This document shows, one piece after another, positions 42,243 to 54,157 of a stretch of 64,000 bases of DNA. The stretch is from Chlorophyllum brunneum (lineage: Eukaryota; Basidiomycota; Agaricomycetes; Agaricales; Agaricaceae), in NCBI GenBank assembly GCA_963576785.1, contig OY756141.1:310001-374000 (forward strand). The letters are read 5' to 3'. A program made the translations under genes and the position numbers. Below the pieces are notes generated by a model. The model was not told the DNA's origin. It did not search any database and worked only from the letters and a program-made list of their open reading frames with translations. Position 1 is the stretch's first letter. Every line of letters starts with the position of its first letter.

Positions 42243-45200
42243 CTACACAGGCGCAGACCCAAACCTTCTTCGGACTTGGTGACGATGTAACGGTGGGATT
42301 GAACTGGCATGGATATGAGGACGATCAGGTTCCGGGGGGAAGCTGAACGCGGAGGGGTTACAACGCAAGAAGTTGACGAATGTCTTGATCGTGTCGACAC
42401 CAAAGTGATGATCGAAGTTGTTACAACAATACAGGATGTGTGACCACGTTTGCACCATTTGACTGTTGCAGTGGTGGCACGAAAGGTCCTCGTTAGGGAA
42501 GAATCGTAGTCGATATTCTCCAATCGGGGCGTGGCATAAGATGGCGCGACAAGCTCTTGCGAAGAGCTGGGGCTGGTATCCACATTCTCATATCCATGGT
42601 CCGGACTTGATGTGCGATGGTAGGGCGGAGGCTCCATTCACTCGCACCAGGAGGTGGAGGAAAGAGCTACCGCTGTAAGTTTTGAACCCGAACATGGCCT
42701 GCCATGTGTGAATGGCGCGTTCGGCGGACTTCTTGCATAGGTAGTCGATTGAGTTTGGTACTCGGTGGTTTCAACCCCGGTTAGGCCAGGCGACCGTTTG
42801 AATCCAGTCGTGAGTGGCTCTTTGTATCCCGTACTTGCATTTCGACAGCGTGTGGTAAAAGGAAAGGTGGTGTTGGCCTGATTTATTGAACCAAGCCAGG
42901 AGTGCCTTCAATGTGATAATGGACTGTCGTTGGCAGAAGTGCGGCGAACAGTCGAGTAGGAGCCGGGAAGCTACGATGGAGTTGGTGAACACATGGATGT
43001 GCTCAACCTGATCATATTCGTCAGTGGCGAGTACTTTGGTGATGCCTAGGTACTGCGCTACTAGTTCGGTGTCCGTCGACGTGGTTCCTCCGAGCCTTTT
43101 CATGGTAGAGCTCCCGCCGTCAAGATGTTGAATGGTGGCTGCTGCCGTGAACTGGCTGGCAAGTGGATTGGGATTGGGGTGGACCAAGCCGTCCATACCG
43201 ATCATGATGGATTTTGCGTCCGTCGTTGCTTTCGTCGTTACATCGTCCCAAAGCGTCTTTGAGAGGTGAGGGTTGTCCCGGTTGAATCCTATAAAATTTA
43301 CATAAGTAGAGAAACAATCAAGTAACCTATGTCTGGGCCAGAGAGATTTAGAAACGGAATTGAAATGTTCTATATACCAAGTCTTGGGGTTAGGGTATGA
43401 AAAGTCCATCACAGCTCCTAACGTCTTCTTCTTCTGAACCTCTGTGAAGTTCTTGATGTGAAGTCGGTGAGGGGAAGAGTGGAATTCCTTCGTCAGTCTT
43501 GCCAATGTGTGTTCATCGTCCAATGTATGAAGCCTCGACGATTGTCGTTCGGCCAACTTTCAGAGATGAAGTTTGATAGGCATGAGTCCCGCGAGGGACT
43601 CAACACCGCCAGTGGGAGAAGTCCGGAAGGCCCCGGTAATCCAGAGCGCCGCCCTTCATTGCATTTTGTTGAGGATTTCACAAGTTCCCTTGGACCGGGA
43701 TTGATCGTGAAACCATAGTCAGTATCCATATGTCACAACTGGCATGACACACGAACGATAGAGTAACCTCTTGTTGGTGGGAGACAGTCCTCTAACGGAG
43801 TTTCCCAGTTGATTGTGGATATCACCTTGGCGGAGTAGAATCGAACATGTTCCTTGAAGGTTAACGTCCGGTCGAAGTAAAAGCCGAGGTACCGCCAGTG
43901 GGTTTCCAGTTTGAGTAGGTTGCGACTGGTGAACAGCAGGGATCCCAAGTCGATGGAGGGATTCAAGTCTTGTCTTGCACGTGTGAAGTGAAAGATCTCC
44001 GACTTGCTGTGTTCAATTTCCAGTCCGAATTCGTTCATGAGCCGCTCCATTTCACGGTATATGTGTTGTAGGATTTCCACGTTCTTCTCAAGGGACGGGG
44101 ATTGTGCCACTAAAGTGCCATCATCTACGAACGAGAGGACATCAAAGTCCCACTTGTCACAGTATTCCTCCATACGGATGTCGAAGACATGTAAAAGGGG
44201 GGCGAGGAATAGAGCGGAGAGAATAGGGCTAAGGGCCGAACCCTGGCCTACTCCTACCGCTGCATCAAATTCCGGGGAAGTCTCATTGTTACACTGGTAG
44301 GTGGTGCGGCATTCTTTGAGGTAGTTATTGAAGAACGCGGCAACCTGAGGGGGGAATCCTTGCCGTCATAGAATTTTGACAAGGAGATCGTGGTTGAGGG
44401 AGGGGAAGAATTGGGCTACGTCGAATGCAAGCACCGACGTTTTCTTCTTCTTCGTCCAAGCTCCCCGGATGATGTGCATCAGGAAGAGGCCCGCGTCTTC
44501 AGTAGACCTTTGGCGGATCACTCCCAATTGGTGCAGGTGGAGGACCTTGAATTTAACGGCCTCGAATTGGAGTCGTTTAGCAAGCATTTTTTCTATTAGC
44601 TTGCCAAACATGTTGAGGAGGACGATCAGTCGGAATGCCTTTGGAGTGGAATAGTTGGGTTTGTTGGGTTTTGGTATGATCACCGACGTAGACTTTTTGA
44701 AGTGGGTAGGCCAGTGTCCAATATTCAGACACTTACTATTGATTTTGAGGAGTAGATCTGCGCATGTTTCATCAGCGACAATCTGCTTGAGATGGGACCA
44801 GGAAATATGGTCGGGACCAGGGGAGGAAGAATTCGAGGTATCCTTGAGCGACTCCATCATCTCAAGGAGAGAGAAGTCTACCCAAGTCCTATTCTCCGTT
44901 CCGTTCGGAGGAGGGAGCTCATCCAGAACTGCCACGTTCATTGGTCTATCCCAGGCAGAATTGTAGTGTTAGTTAAGAGCTGTCCACAGATTGTCTAGCG
45001 TGAGACAAGGCCGGCCGTTGTGACGCATGGCTTCCGTGGCCGGGAGTGCGCGATCTTTGATCCATGGTGTGAGATCCCATGGACGTTTTCAGTCGACAGA
45101 GATTTCTTGTATCTTCTTGTCGAAGTATGTTCTTTTCGTCTTCCTTGTAGTCTTGCGAAAAGCGTTCCATTTGCGCTTATTCTTGCGGTCTGCGCGGTGC

Positions 45201-46279
45201 GCAGCGAGTGCAGTCGAGCACTCCTCGTTCCACCAGGTCTTGGATCTAGTGGTGATCTTGGTCTTCTTCGCATTGCGGGTCCAGGATCTATCAAACAAAA
45301 CTCCCAATTCGGCAACAGCTCTCTCCAGCTCATCCACGCCGTTCATCGGCCAGTCTTGGTTCCTTATTCCTTCAACAATATCGGTCAGGAACTTAGTCTC
45401 CTCTTCCGAGTTCTTGGGGATAGTCAGTCTTTCAACGACAATGTCCATCTGCGGAATAGGTAGCCTGATTAGCAGGGGGGTGTGGTCTGAGTTGTACCGA
45501 TCACCATCCTGGATAGCATGGGAGGGAATGTGTGGTAGCAATCCCGAAACAAAGAATAGGTCGATGACCGTGTCCGGTAAATTGGGGTCCGAGGCATAAT
45601 GGGTCGGCTTGGCCTTGAACGGAGTTGATCTCACAAGATTGAGGGCTTCAGTGACCATAAGGAGTCGGTCCGCACTTGCCAGGTGTTGATCTGTTGAAGG
45701 GTCCCAGAACTCCGATCTGATATTGATGTCTCCTCCCGCGAGAAGAAAGGGCAGGAGGTCGAAGAGCTGCTCCTCGAGGAAGTGGAGCGTGGTGTTGCGG
45801 CTATCGTTATACATGTTCAGCAGCAGTAGTTCTTCTCCTCCTGCATATAGAGATATACACAGGAGGTCTCGATGGTCGATTACATCTCTTTGGATGGATG
45901 GTCGGAGTCGTTTCAGCCTTTTATGAGCGAAGGCAAGAACACACGGTGTGTTACAGTGTTCCATGTTGACCATACGTTGAGGATATCTTCGGCGTCCTAC
46001 TTGCAGGACTTCTTCAGCGATGATTGGATATGAGAGGAGTGTCCAGTCCGGGTGAACTGGGCCTCCTACCAGGGGTGTACTGTTGTTGGAGACAGAGGAG
46101 GGGATATCTTGGAGGAATCTCCAAGGGGGTTCTTGTATGAGGAGGAGGTCGACGTCACCTCTACGTGCGAGGACTGTCTCCATCACTCCATACGATCTTC
46201 CTACGTTGTGAGAGCAGACCTTCAACTCATTCAGGAGTGAACGAGGAGGCCTGTCTTGCTCGTCGGGGACATTATTCAT
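42243..46279 (-). pseudogene. LINE copy D ORF2: endonuclease, RT, RNase H, zinc motif
   Basis: ATG at 46279 overlaps the ORF1 stop. The first 396 codons are uninterrupted: APE-type endonuclease (LLIQEPPW, LLAGGDINI, YASDPNLPDT, YNSDHTPLLIR), ending at a TGA near 45089. The RT follows (PGPDHISWSHL, IIPKPNKPNYS, AFDVAQFFPSL, GQGSALSPILS, SFVDDGTLV with both catalytic Asp). A deletion of about 17 bp near 43825 causes a frame change after KVISTI. RNase H (MIGMDGLVHPN, TELVAQYLGI, VFTNS) is open from 43556 to 42771. The C-terminal zinc motif CHHCNSQMV...HILYCC closes the protein. A handful of nonsense codons include several that fit CGA-to-TGA. Confidence 0.94.
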
Positions 46280-48456
46280 TGAGGGGGGGTAGTCTGGCTT
46301 CGACTAGCCCGGGATGGAGAGGAGGTGGGTGGCGGAACTCCTTTGTTCACTCGTAGTTCGAGCACCTTGTTTGCATGCCAGTCATGGTTGAATCACTTCT
46401 TCCAAAATTGACATTTACGGTCAGTAGCGAGGTGGTCCTTGCCACAGTTGGAGCACGTCACCTTGTGGGGGCATGGTTCTCTGGAGGGGGTAGCCACAAT
46501 GGGTGGAGTGGCCTTATCGTTGCCCTTGCAACAGTGGGCAAACGATCGGTGGTTGGCAGTGGCATGTGGCCCCTTACAGTGCACGCATGTGAATAGCCTT
46601 GCTCGGCATCAGTTAAGAGGGTGGCCCCATCTACAACACTTGGAGCAGAGCGGGACTCCCGGTTTGGCAGAGGCCCTCCTAATGCAGAAAAGCCCTCCAT
46701 AGATGTTGAGGAATTTGTCCTCGATATTCGCAATGTTGGTTCCCGCCTTCGAGTCCCAGATTTCGAACCACACCGTACAGGTGTCCGAGTGTTTTGAGTT
46801 GCGCCACACCCGTGGTTGCGACGCGAATTGGATGGCATTGGAGTGGATCGAGCTCCGGACGCTGGAGACCACATCGGCCTCGGTGAGGATTTGTCCTCGG
46901 GGGGTGATGTAACAAATGTCCATGACTTTCACGAACGACTTGGACTTGGGGAGGGCAGCTTCACCTGTGGTGATCCCTCCAAACTTCTCCTTGAGCCACG
47001 CTTTGACTATGTCTAGCTCCGTGGGGGTCAAAACCTCCGAGGTATGGACCATAAGGCCCAGCTTACCCTGCGAGGTGGCAATAACCCTCGTTTTGGACTT
47101 CTCCGCGATAAGGCATGCGTTGAGAGAGTCGATGATGGCCCCGAAGTTGGTGACGGTGGGGCCGGTGAGAAGGGGAATGATCACTTGCTTACACGAGGGA
47201 CCATTTAAGGTGGAGCGAATAATACCAGTCCTCCTGGTCGGTTTCTTGTTCACAGGGGAGGCGGAGGAGGGCGAGTAGGCGGCATCGTACATGGCCACTA
47301 TCTTCTCATTGGATAGTTCCGGGAACTTACTTGCAAACTCTAAGAGCTTGAGAGGGTCCCGGGCAGTGGTAGAGGGGGCGGCAGTCCCCTTACCCTTTTT
47401 TGCTGCCATAGCAGCATAGGAGGATTTAGCTCCCTTGTCATTGGGCACAGGAGCTGGAGGAGTCGGAGTTTTTGTGACCGGAGTTTTGGCGGTCTCCGTA
47501 GTCGCCTTCGGGGGGGCGGCCTTGGCAGGCACGGCCTTCATGGTACCTGGAGCCGGTTTCCTAGTCCACTTCTTCTTACCATGAGAGACGGTCTTGAACT
47601 CCACTTCGGAGATCATCTGAATGTCATCATCGGAGATACCCGAATGAGTGACATCATTGCCAGCGGTGATACCCGGCGTGACAATGTGTTCGACAACCTC
47701 CATGCGGATGTCATCAGGTTTGCTCGTGGTGGCTGCGGAGGCCACGCGTCGGAGGGGAGAAACGTCTGGCTGAGGGGTTTCCTCAGCGCGGACAATAATC
47801 TTACCAAAATTTACCCCCATCCACCCATGGAGGTCATTTCTGTCTTCATCAACCTTTACCTTGAGCCATCCCGCTTTCATCAAGGTCGTTGTTAATTCTG
47901 CAAAGGCTTGCCCGAACGCCAGGCCTTCATCGCCACTCATGTTGTAGGTGCTGCAGGCCTTAACCCATTCTGAGATCTTGCCGACCTCTCTCACAGCATC
48001 TTCATAGAATTCTTCAGGACCTTCTCCTTGGTCCTCGCCATTCTCGTCTCTGTCTTCTTCGACTTCGACTTTAACTTTTCTTTTGGGCGTAAGTTCTTCC
48101 TCCACTTGCTCAGCCCAGTCTTTCGAGTGATAGTGGTCCCTGCTGATTCTTGACCGTTTGGAGACGTGGTAGATGGTTTGGTCTCCTTTGCCGTGGAGGG
48201 GGTTGGAGGAGATCAAAATGGGTGTAGTCGGCCTACTGTTGACCAACGGGGGAATGGTTCCACTGTAGGTTTGGTCCGTAAATATGAATGGCCTAGTCGC
48301 AGTTGGCGTCCTAAAGAACAGGACGCCGGGAGGTGGAAGAGTCGGAGAGGCCTCGAAGATGGAAGGGGGTGGAACATGTGTTGTGTTCACGAAGATTTCC
48401 CTGTCGCCGTCGGGCGTGGGCTCTCTTGGAGAGAGATTTGAACATAACTCAGGCAT
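46276..48456 (-). pseudogene. LINE copy D ORF1 (nearly intact, two TGA codons)
   Basis: ATG at 48456 (MPELCSNLSPREP). The frame is open for 615 codons to a TGA inside the first zinc motif (WGHPLN*CRARL); a second TGA follows FWKK near 46394. Both fit CGA-to-TGA at CpG when compared with other copies. The full frame is 727 codons including the stop. Order: Pro-rich N-terminus, acidic charged region (EEFYEDAVREV), Lys/Pro/Ala linker with SYAAMAAKK, middle domain (DPLKLLEFASKFPEL through KAWLKEKFGGI), TVWFEIWDS, and three Cys/His clusters (CSKCCRWGH, CVHCKGPHATANH, CSNCGKDH). Function by family: RNA-binding chaperone of the retrotransposition particle. Confidence 0.94.
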
Positions 48457-48536
48457 GATTGTGTACCCTAGAACTATAGACTGGTACCATGAATCGACTT
48501 TTGGAAATCGATAGTGGTGGTACGAGTCAAAGAGAG

Positions 48537-48555
48537 GATGGTTCCTAAGGGCTCT
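48537..48555. repeat. Target-site duplication of LINE copy D, right
   Basis: GATGGTTCCTAAGGGCTCT; LINE C ORF2 resumes here in frame with its left part. Confidence 0.92.
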
Positions 48556-51500
48556 GAGGAAGAAACTAAATTCCTGACAGATATTACGGAAGGGATAAAC
48601 AACAAGAACTGGCTGATGAATACTGTGGATAAGCTGGAGAGAGCTGTAGTGGAATTGGGAGTTTTATTTGATAGGTCCTGGAATTGCAATGCAAAGAAGG
48701 TCAAGATCACCTCCAGGTCCAAGTCCTGGTAGAACAAAGACTGCTCCAAGGCTCTGGCGGATCACCATGCGGACTGGAGGAACAAATGAAAGTGGAATGT
48801 CTTTTGCAAGACAACACAGATTACAAAACAAAACTATTTTGACAAGAAGATACAAGAAATCTTGGTTGATAACCGCTGCCCTTGGGACCTCATGCCTTGG
48901 ACCAAGGGCAGGGCTCTCCCAGCCACTGAGGCCATTCATCACAATGGACAGCCCTGCCTCATGACGGACAGTTTGTGGACTGCTCTCGACCACCACTACA
49001 ACTCTGCGCAGGACTGACCATTCAATGCAAACATTCTAGAAGAACTGCCTCTGCCAATTGGAACAGAGAATAGGACTTGGGTAGATTTCTCTCTCTTAGA
49101 GATGATGGAGTTGCTCAAGAATACTTCAAATTCTTCTGCCCCTGGCCCAGATCATCTTTCCTGGTCCCATCTTAAACAGATTGTCGCTATCAATACCTGT
49201 GCTGACCTTTTCTTGCATATTAGTTGTGCATGCCTGTCACTCAGGTACTGGCTATTGCACTTCAAACAATTGATGTCAGTGATTATCCCCAAGCCCAATA
49301 AACCTGACTACTCCATCCCAAAGGCATTCCAGCCTATCATACTTCTCAAAACTGGTGGAAAAGATGTTGGCCAAGAGACTACAATTCAAAGCAGTAAAGT
49401 TCAAGGTCCTTCATCCATATCAACTGAAGGCAATCAGACAAAGGTCTACAGAGAATGTGGGCCTTTTCCTCACCCACATCATCTAGGAAGCTTAGACAAA
49501 AAAGATGTCGGTCTTAGCATTTGATGTCACCCAATTCCTCCCCTCCCTCAATCACAATCTCCTCACTGACATCCTTACATGACAAGGTTTTTCCTCTCAA
49601 ATCACGGCCTTCTTCAACAACTATCTGAAGAAACGATGTATTACCTACTCATGGAACAACAAAACTTCCCCCAAGTTTGATGCAGCAGTCAGGGTGGGTC
49701 AAGGCTCGGCCCTTAGCCCTATTCTCTCCACCCTCTATCTTGCTCCTCTCCTCCAAATCTTCGACATTTATATGGAAGAACACTGCAACAAGTGGGATTT
49801 TGACATCTTATCCTATGTAGATGACAGTACCCTCATCACCCAATCCCCCACCCTCAAAAACAATGTCGAGATCCTCCAACATATGTACCATGAAATGGAG
49901 CATCTTATGAACAAATTTGGTCTAGTTATCAAACACAACAAGTCCAAAGTTTTCCACTTCACCCATGGAAAGCAGGACTCCAATCCCTCCATCAACTTAG
50001 GTTCCCCTCCATTCACAGGTTATACCTCTCTCAAGCTGAAGGCCCATTGGCAGTACCTTGGCTTTTACTTCAACAGGACACTATCTTTCAAAGAATACAT
50101 CCAGTACTATTCTGTCAAAGCTATATTGTCTATCAAGGCAATGAAGATGCTCAGCAACTCTGTATGCAGCCTATTCCCCCACAACAAGAGACTTCTATAT
50201 AGATTGTGTGTTGTTCCAGTAGCAACATACAGCTACCAACTATGGTTTCATGATTGATCCCGCACTAAGGGAACTTGCAAAATCCTCAATAAAATGCAAC
50301 ATAGAGCTGCCCTTGGGATCACTGGGGCATTCTGTACCTCTCCCACTGGTGGCATTGAGTCCCTTGCGGGGCTCATGCCTATCAAACTACATCTCTGCAA
50401 GTTGGCTGAATGACAAACGTCAAGGATTCACACTTTGGATAATGAACATACACTGGCAAGATTGACAAAAGAGTATCATTCTTCCCCCCACCAACTTCAC
50501 ATCAAGAATTTCATGGAGATTCAGAAGAAGAAGACACTTGTGATGGATGTTTCCTGCCCCACCCCCAAGACTTGTTATGTAGAATCTTTCAACTCTGTTT
50601 CTAAGACTCTCTGGCCTGAACGTAGATTACTTGACCACTTCTCTACTAATGTATCTTTCTTAGGATTCAACCAGGACAACCCCCACCTCTCAAAGACTAT
50701 TTGGGATGATGTAATGACGAATGCGACAATGGATCCCAAGTCTATTATCATAGGCATGGACAGCTCAGTCTATCCCAACCCCAACCTGCTTGCCAGCCAG
50801 TACACGGCTGCAGCCACCATTCAACACCTGGATGGAGGAAGTTCAGCTATGAAGAGACTTGGAGGAACCACATCCTCCAACACCAAACTAGTTGCACAGT
50901 ATCTAGGCATTACCAAGGTTCTCGCCACAGACAACTATGAAGAGGTTGAACATATCCATGTGTTCACCAACTCCCTCATGGCCTCCTGGCTCCTTCTTGA
51001 TTGCTCACCACACTCTTGTCAGCAGCAGTCCATCCTCATCTCGAAGGTGCTCTTGACTTGGTTTAGTAAATTAGACTAACACCATCTCTCATTCTATTAT
51101 ACTCTGTCCAAATGTAAATATGGGATTCAACAAGCCACTCATGACTGGATACAAACAGTTGCCTGGCCTAACCAAAGTTGAAACCACTGAGTACCCAACT
51201 CACTAGACTTCCTATGCAAAAAGTCTGCTGAATGTGCCATCCAAACATGGCAAGCCATGTTTGGGTTCAAGAATACAGCAGTAGTTTCTTCCTCCACCTC
51301 TTGGTGTGAGTGAATAGGGCCTCCACCTTACCATTGCACATCAACTCTGGCCCTTGGATATGAGAATGCGGATACCAGCCCCAACTCTTTGCATGAGCTT
51401 GTCACGCCATATTATGTCATGCCCCGATTGGAGAGTACTGCCTTAGGTTCTTCCCTAATGAGGATTTATCATGCCACCACTGTGATAACCAACTGATCCA

Positions 51501-52168
51501 TACCAGGATACACATCCTCTACCAGTGTCAAAACTTTGATCACCACTACGGTATCAACACCATCAAGAAGTTTGTCAACTTCTTATGTTGCAATCCCACT
51601 ACATTCAGCTTCCCTCTGGAACCCAATTGCCCTCATATCTGCGCTGGTGCAATACCCCCGTTGCATCATTGTCAAGTCCATCAGAGGTTTGGGTCTGTAC
51701 CTGGATGAGTCCTTCCCTTTCTCTAAATTTTTCTTATACTCTCCTGGTTATGGACTTCATAATTCATTTCTCTATCTCTCCCATTCCCACTCATCTACTA
51801 TTTTATGATAGTTTTCATTCAAAGTCCATCATTCCTGTGGTATCTGGACAATGCCCCTCTACACACTAGTACTGTTTGTTGTTCCCCCCCGTGTTTGTGA
51901 GTTGATAGTTTCTCCTCTATCAATTTCTCTCTCTCACTCTCTCTCTTCCAATCTCCTTTTCTCTCTCCTTTTCCTGCTGATCAACTTAAGTACCAAACAT
52001 CTCTCTAGTGTATATGCTAGACAACACCCAGTCTTATGGGGTTAGTTTACTTGTAGTTTACTTTCCTTGCTCCGAACATTCTGTATGTTCTGCTTTTGTA
52101 TGTATGTACATACAGACTGTGATCAAGTACCGCTATATAAATTGATGATTTAAAAAAAAAAAAAAAAA

Positions 52169-52183
52169 AGACTCAAGTCTTAC
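52169..52183. repeat. Target-site duplication of LINE copy C, right
   Basis: AGACTCAAGTCTTAC after the poly(A), matching 38550-38564. Confidence 0.93.
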
Positions 52184-52910
52184 TTCTGTCTCTAAATAGA
52201 TAGTGCTGTAGGATCCAATAGAAAGTGTGGATCCATCTGCAATCTGTACTGATCTGAAAGAACCTTCACCAATATTGACAAGATCCCTCTTGTTTGGAAT
52301 AACATTGAGGGAGGCACTGGAGTCCAGGAGCCATTCATCACTCAATTTATGAGATTGTCTATTCATTGTGCATCCACATGCACTACTGCAGCTATATGTT
52401 ATTTCACACATGTTCTTTACTCTTGTGAAAAAAGAAGAAAGTTTTAATTCTGAAATACATAATTGCACATTATTGTGTATATAAGTAGTCCAGCTATTTA
52501 TCCAAGATTCTACATTGGCTGAGGCTGCACTCCATACACCCAGTTGAGAGTCTCCTTAAACATCAGCAATGTATATGAGACACCTGCAGTAATCTTCAGA
52601 TTTGTGTAAAAAGCTAGCAAGTCTTGGCTTACCTGCCATTGCTTCATCAGAGTAGTCCTTGTCCTCAGATCCCAGGGACACTGCATCCTTGTCCATTTTG
52701 ATGGCAGTTGGAGCTGGAATGCTTGTTCAGCATCATTCCTAGAGAGAGCTGGTTGCCCACCATTGACCTTATTCATTTGGCCTTTACTACTGCTATGCTT
52801 GCTGCATTGTCACTTCTTCTTCTCTTCCTCTCTCTGAGGCTGCTGCTGTTACTGCTGCTGCCCTTGCTGCTGCTGCTTTTGCAGGGGACTGCACTGCTGC
52901 TGCTGCTGCC
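52184..52910 (-). pseudogene. Copia nucleocapsid/protease region
   Basis: Read downwards from a poly-Gln-like stretch to the protease motif EWLLDSSASLNVIPNKRD (Asp-Ser-Ser-Ala in place of the usual Asp-Ser-Gly-Ala) at about 52300-52345, followed by VQIADGSTLSIGSY. Stops and frame changes lie between. The LINE C insertion ends the block. Confidence 0.8.
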
Positions 52911-52915
52911 TCTAA
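52843..52915. repeat. CTG/CAG microsatellite in copia gag
   Basis: Imperfect (CTG)n run; on the coding minus strand it is CAG and would encode a Gln tract in the gag C-terminus. Confidence 0.8.
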
Positions 52916-53499
52916 TAATGTAGGGGTATGCCTTGGAATTTTATGCCAAAGAACTTGTTAATTTTCTGGTTTATTTTTATCATAGACCAGTGGTTTATGA
53001 TAGTGTTTCTTACTTTGTTAAAGGTAATATTTTGGATGGTTGTATTGACCATGAGGAAAGGAACAGTGATGTTCCATTGGTTAGAGATACTAGCAAGAAG
53101 GGACATTGTCTGGATAACTTCTGGAATATTATAGTCACCAGTTGAATTCAGCTGCTGGTACAGCAATTCCAATTGGGCAATAGGACTGGACAGGTTCTGG
53201 TCAGGATGGAGATGGAAATGAATCATCTCAACATAAGAGCTGTAAAGCCCTGACATAGAGATGGTACCATAGGTGGAGTATATTGTAGCCCAGATCTTTG
53301 CAGCATCAGTGAAGGGCCAGTTGATCATATCAGCTGGCAGTTTAGACTTCATGAGTATGTAGACTATTTTGGCCAGACACATGCAGGTGGCATGCTCATT
53401 AACATTGTAAGCAGGGTTCAGGCCAGTGACATTTCCATCATTGTCACAAAGGTGGTTGGAAGCATAGTACTTAGGTAAGATAGTGTGTACTCTGTCCAT
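52912..53499 (-). pseudogene. Copia gag
   Basis: An open stretch of 195 codons starting MDRVHTILPKYYASN. It includes WPFTDAAKIWATIYSTYGTIS, SSYVEMIHFHLHP and PIAQLELLYQQLNSTGDYNIP, matching the UBN2-like gag of Ty1/copia elements. It runs into a Gln-rich stretch without a zinc knuckle that I can recognise. Its length is compatible with the gag core. The part between 53499 and the LTR holds no clear frame. Confidence 0.82.
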
Positions 53500-53716
53500 T
53501 GAGTGGATAGAGTTAGCAATCAGATCTGCACCACTGCACTGTTCAAGCTATAAACCCATATAAGAAAGTCTTTAATAGAGCATGAAACAATCAAGTTATG
53601 TTAGAGGGATAGGCTAGAAAGACCATACTCTACAGGACTGGTCAGATCAGCCTATCTACAACCCACTGGCAGCCAGTCATAGTGCATGGGAAGCAAGCAA
53701 TCTGGGGCTCATAACC

Positions 53717-54157
53717 TGTTGAACATCACAGTATTATGCAGTAGTAGGCAGATGATCTAACTTACTGATAATGTGGTTAGTAGACAGTGAAGTGAACTAA
53801 GTAGAGTTGCTGTAAGTTAAGTAGAGCAAGGATAGAAATCAAGTGGATTGTCTGAAAAATAATAAGGGAATATATGCTGCTTATATACTAATGTCTGGGA
53901 TGCAAAACCCTACGACCTAAGAGTAATAACTATACATAATGAGTCAGTAATGACTACAAAGTCCTTTGAAACACTGTAATACCATCAGTAGTGTCCAATA
54001 GCATAATTGGAGTGACAGTGATCAGTCAGCTCATGAAATACATGAGTAAGAGGTGCATAATGTGAGTCAAAGGGCACAGCCTTGATGACAAATATTAGGT
54101 GAATAATATACTGAAAAGCTAGTCACATGGAATGCAGCTCAGAAAGTGCAAATGACA
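53717..54157 (-). repeat. 5' LTR of the copia element
   Basis: 441 bp and very similar to 24856-25298; in element orientation it begins TGTCATTTGC and ends TTCAACA. GGTTATGAGCCCC follows immediately and is a possible primer-binding site. Confidence 0.93.

Larger units (their letters stand above)
41784..48536 (-). mobile_element. Tad1-like LINE, copy D (innermost and youngest)
   Basis: Complete 6.75-kb LINE in reverse orientation inside LINE C: poly(T) at 41784-41805, 3' UTR, ORF2, ORF1 and a leader starting CATCCTCTCTTTGACTC on the minus strand. It is visibly richer in CpG than the other copies, and its ORFs carry few stops. This is the best reference copy for the family in this window. Confidence 0.96.
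40881..51708 (+). pseudogene. LINE copy C ORF2, split by LINE D
   Basis: First part 40881-41783: endonuclease (SELKVCSHNVGRS-like, LLIQELLW, LLMGGDINI), with a copy-specific insertion of about 30 bp near 41170-41215. Second part 48541-51708: the linker, RT (PGPDHLSWSHL, AFDVTQFLPSL, GQGSALSPILS, YVDD of SYVDDSTLI), RNase H (IIIGMDSSVYPN; VFTNS) and C-terminal region. Deletions near 49350 and 51270 change the frame, and nonsense codons are scattered. The RNase H Glu is also lost here (NTKLVAQY against TELVAQY in A and D). Confidence 0.92.
38565..52168 (+). mobile_element. Tad1-like LINE, copy C (interrupted by copy D)
   Basis: Full-length LINE starting CATCTCTTCTTTGACTC and ending in poly(A) at about 52152-52168, flanked by a 15-bp duplication. 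Its sequence is 38565-41783 plus 48541-52168 (the target duplication is shared); copy D lies between. It sits in the copia element between protease and integrase. Confidence 0.95.
24856..54157 (-). mobile_element. Ty1/copia element split by nested insertions
   Basis: Three blocks belong to one reverse-strand copia element: 52184-54157 (5' LTR, gag, protease), 37825-38549 (integrase) and 24856-28047 (integrase end, RT, RNase H, 3' LTR). They add up to about 5.9 kb. Ty3 copy 2 sits in the integrase, and LINE C (with LINE D inside) sits between protease and integrase. Order and reading direction are continuous once the inserts are removed. No matching 5-bp target duplication was found outside the LTRs (TAGCT on the left, ATAGT on the right). 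Confidence 0.93.
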
